A stretch of 64,000 bases of DNA from Diprion similis. Taxonomy: Eukaryota; Arthropoda; Insecta; Hymenoptera; Diprionidae. This document shows positions 60,949 to 64,000 of this stretch, piece by piece. Numbering within the stretch: the first letter of the stretch is position 1; each line of letters begins with the position of its first letter. The position numbers and the translations under genes were made by a program. The stretch covers positions 15,773,025 through 15,837,024 of the forward strand of contig NC_060108.1 of assembly GCF_021155765.1 (NCBI RefSeq), written 5' to 3'. The notes under the pieces were generated by a model. That model was not told the origin of the DNA. It searched no databases and was given only the letters and a program-made list of their open reading frames with translations.

Positions 60949-63520
60949 CTATTTCCTGCGTCCGAGGAAACGGATGTTGGTGAACACCGTTCCGGCGGGA
61001 CGTCGCCGTTTGCAAAAATTCACGGTTTTGGACTTGTTCCCTTGACGTGCGTCGTGCAGTGCGACGAGCAGCTGAAAGACGTCCTCCCGAGTCGGCGTGC
61101 AGAGGTATCTTGAGCTGTCATTTGCGTAATGAGACCTGAAACATAATCAGGATAGAGCGCAACCCAGCGGTGGGTCCGACGTTTCGAAGCAAAGCAGTCC
61201 ACCTGGAGTTCTGTCGCTTCCAAGGATATCGTCTGTAGTAACGAGAACGTTTCCACGGTGTCGGAAGAGCCTCAAGTCCATCCTGCAAATCGTCCACCTC
61301 TCCAGGACTCTCCCATTGAACGGCTGGTTCCTCGATCACGAAGACGGGAGGCTCCCAGCCACCCGGTTCCTGAAGGAGTTGGGTAAGGTATGCGGACAAT
61401 TGACCGAGTTCAGTGTCGTCCTCTACCTCGCTTGGCGGAATCCTGTCGTCTGCATGGGGGTGAAACCGTAACAAGGATTAGGTAACCCAGTGTGAATTAC
61501 CCTTATCGTGAATTTTGATTAGTCGGATGATCAACTTCACAGTTACCACAGTTACCACATGAGTTAAGTTAAGGTGTGCTTTGTATATTCCTCTCCCAAT
61601 ACAATTCATTGACGCAAGTAGTCGAGTGTGATAGTCGAGTCCGATCTCTCTTACGTGTACAAAGTATTTCTGCTTGTATTGTTCTCTGTGCAGACCGTCG
61701 GGTGGCGTAAGCATTGAGTTCGTTCAATAACCGAGATAGTTAGATTGAGAAGCGCAAGAGACCGTGATGTTTAATCGTGCGAAAAATGAGAATTGGTAAA
61801 GTCAGATGAGCGCCTGCATGACATCGAGGAGAAACAAGTGTCGGAGAAGGTTCTCTTCACTCTTGTGAATAAAGTTATGCATTGCTTTCCAAGTTGATCA
61901 ATTTTTTCTTACATCTAATTTTTAGCCAACGGACCATGAACGCGAATCGAGATATGCGGGGGTGGGTGGATGTTTTAAGCGACATTGAGAGGTTGAGTCG
62001 AGCTGCGTTAAAGCAGCGAAGTGAATTCCGCTAAAGTTGTTCCTGGCAAAGGGGCCTCAGAAGTAGTAAAGGACCCGCTTATCCCGGATAGTAATTATCG
62101 AAGATTAACGTGCGCATGCATTGTCCGTGCGTAATTGACCGACTGTACTCGGTTACAAGTTAATCAACTCGTCGTACAGAAACTCATTTATACCGTGAAA
62201 GCAAAAAAATGTAGAACCGTACGACTGAAAGGCTGCTGCACATAAAATTAATCACGTATGTAGAAAGTGTGGGGGTGGAATTTCATCAGGGTAGAAGCCG
62301 TCTGAGTGTACAATTTCGAGTATTGCAGTCTGATCGCAGTCTGAGCAATTTACTTGATTGCTGCATCGTAGAAGGGGGACAACAATTTAACGTGATATTT
62401 ATTTTAAGACGTGATCAACCGGAGCCTTGCAGACTCACAATCAGACCTTTCTTCACTTCGTAGATGCGGTAGAAGAGACGACGATGATTTTCCAAATTCG
62501 GTAAAACATTCCGCCGGTGTTAATAACCATAAATGAGTAAAAACGAAACGAAATTACAGAAAGGACAAAAATAAAACCGATGACGAGGCACGACTCTCGT
62601 CAGCATTTTTGAAACAACCCTTCGTTCGTTACGAGTAAAATATGCCTTGTGTTTTTCCTTTCTGCAATCAAACGATTATTCTGTGCAACGGATTGAAATG
62701 TTACAACGAAATTATATGATTGGCTGCAGTAAAATAAAAAAAATACATTTATAAAAAAATGAGCTGCACACTGCTGGGATTCAGTAATTGTCTTCCTTAA
62801 AGAAGACTGAGATTTGGCACAGACGAGATTAGTGGTTGTCGTCCTCGATTAGTGAGATAGATTATCCTATAACTGGATCCGCGCGAAATTATCCCGAAAG
62901 GCAAGGACTAACGGGGAGAAGTTAGAGCTGAGGTTAATCATTGAATTAGCGAATACTCTGTATAGGCAATTCACGATAGAGGCAAAAGTTTCGGAGACGA
63001 GAAATTCCCGCGTAGGTAGTTTCAGGTAATAACTGCTGCAAATTGCTAGAACACTCACGTGCATACTAATAACGAGCTGTGCGTTCACGGTGGGATAAAT
63101 CTGCCAGTAATGATCAATAACGGGCCAACCAGTTCGGCAGTTTCACGGTTGACAGAACTCCGAATGAATCGGGCATTGGAAAACAAAATATCAATACGTC
63201 CATTAAAGCTCACCAGCGTTTCCGTCGAGTTGGTTTTCCCCGAAGTCCTCAAATATGGACAATTTATCGAAAGGTTCCTCGTCGCCCTGATATTTGTTTC
63301 CATTTTCCCCGATTGCATCGTCAGTGAGGGGAACTGCGGACAGTGCAGATGCGTACTCGTCGAGACGGTCGGTTTCCGGTTTACGAAGCATGTCGTTCAC
63401 GTTCATACTCAGGTCGTTCAATCGCAGGGGAATTCCGTTGTGGCTGTTCTTGAAATTCAAACTTTCAGTTCTCGAGGTCGAGGCATCGACCAAAGCCAAA
63501 ACGACTAGGAGGGGCCACAT
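60949..63520 (-). CDS. Neuropeptide precursor, RFLamide type
   Basis: Three coding exons in phase: 63520-63214, 61449-61203 and 61135-60949, giving 246 residues. The start MWPLLVVLALVDASTS is a signal peptide. The acidic middle part (DDRIPPSEVEDDTELGQLSA) is spacer-like. The C-terminal part is basic and looks like the conserved peptide region: PTPWKRSRYYRRYPWKRQNS, then RYLCTPTREDVFQLLVALHD, two cysteines (RYLCTP and VNFCKRRR) that could pair, and the end TVFTNIRFLGRRK. The final Gly before Arg-Arg-Lys is a classic amidation/cleavage signal, predicting a C-terminal ...IRFLamide. KR and RRR sites offer further cleavage. I recall this ending as the insect RFLamide precursor; the family name is from memory, the processing features are from sequence. 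CAG immediately precedes the ATG (TTCCAG|ATG), suggesting a 5' UTR intron. Intron 1 is 1.76 kb. Confidence 0.8.
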
Positions 63521-64000
63521 CTGGAACCTGAAACGAACGAGGATGCTGATTATGCTCGCCGTTAATTTGTCGCGATTTATGAGAAACGGGATACGGCCTA
63601 ATTAATTGTATCGCAAGTTCACTCCTCCGACCCCGAAGCGTGTAAATGGAACAACGGAGGGATCGCAATGAGAGCAGAGGAAGAGGGACGGAAGGAGAGA
63701 GAGTGAGAGCTTTTCTCGCGTGAGCTGCACCTCGCTGATAGCTTTCATCGCATCGCATGACAGACACGTAGTTGAGTGCTTTCAAAGCAGGGGATATTTT
63801 CCGTTCGAGATGTGAGTAGGTATCAGGTTACATTCTCGGTCCGGAACTCTCTTATGGAATCCTTGACCCGTGTCAAGAGGACCCTCAAGGGATTCGCAGA
63901 GATTCGATGCAGATTCGTTCACGGAATATAAAGTACATATAAAAAAAGTCGTATCTCATATCGCAAGCGGTAAGTTGGCTTCCATATGCGCATAGAGATT
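63521..64000. other. 5' flank of the neuropeptide gene
   Basis: 480 bp upstream of the precursor's start codon, running to the window edge. The minus-strand ORF that overlaps the start (63,465-63,785) is in another frame and not supported. The region likely contains a 5' UTR intron. Confidence 0.4.

Noticed and set aside
63465-63785. Minus-strand ORF overlapping the neuropeptide start
   Set aside because: Different frame from the signal-peptide exon; low-complexity basic sequence with no support.

Overview
The window looks like nuclear DNA of an insect. Protein-coding genes are split by short GT-AG introns, base composition is AT-rich, and the set includes Ge-1/EDC4, TFIIB, TFIIIC63, a MARCH ligase, a peroxisomal uricase, a LAP1-like torsin cofactor and an insect neuropeptide precursor. 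A hymenopteran such as a sawfly is my guess, from the feel of the proteins rather than from a diagnostic marker. All gene models were built by eye by joining reading frames at splice consensus sites with matching phase. No prokaryotic features (operons, Shine-Dalgarno sites, CRISPR) are present.

Layout. 0.7-4.65 kb, minus strand: complete EDC4 (Ge-1) decapping scaffold in 8 coding exons. 5.73-6.03 kb: one decayed satellite monomer. 6.69-22.62 kb: about 51 head-to-tail copies of a 312-bp satellite with local higher-order structure. 24.7-29.5 kb, minus strand: a two-domain adenylate-kinase-like gene (AK5 type) with degenerate nucleotide-binding loops; its 5' end was not found. 29.5-38.7 kb: no recognisable coding exons, one degenerate minisatellite-like patch. 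38.7-40.2 kb, minus: a MARCH-type RING-CH membrane E3 ligase. 40.9-43.56 kb, plus: GTF3C5 (TFIIIC63), divergent from the MARCH gene. 44.7-46.7 kb, minus: TFIIB, with a 17-nt coding first exon and an unexplained ORF in intron 1. 47.45-49.85 kb, plus: a LAP1/TOR1AIP-like torsin activator, divergent from TFIIB. 49.9-53.8 kb: no confident gene. 53.85-55.88 kb, plus: uricase ending in SKL. 57.07-60.22 kb, plus: a secreted protein with three CUB domains and a long Asn/Gly-rich linker. 60.95-63.52 kb, minus: a neuropeptide precursor that I identify as the RFLamide type.

The genes do not form one pathway. Two pairs are head to head with about 730 bp between start codons (MARCH/GTF3C5 and TFIIB/LAP1-like), so shared promoters are possible. 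The two most unusual items are the 312-bp satellite, which sits between ordinary genes and stays open in one frame because 312 is a multiple of three, and the AK5-like protein, whose two kinase domains both look catalytically compromised.
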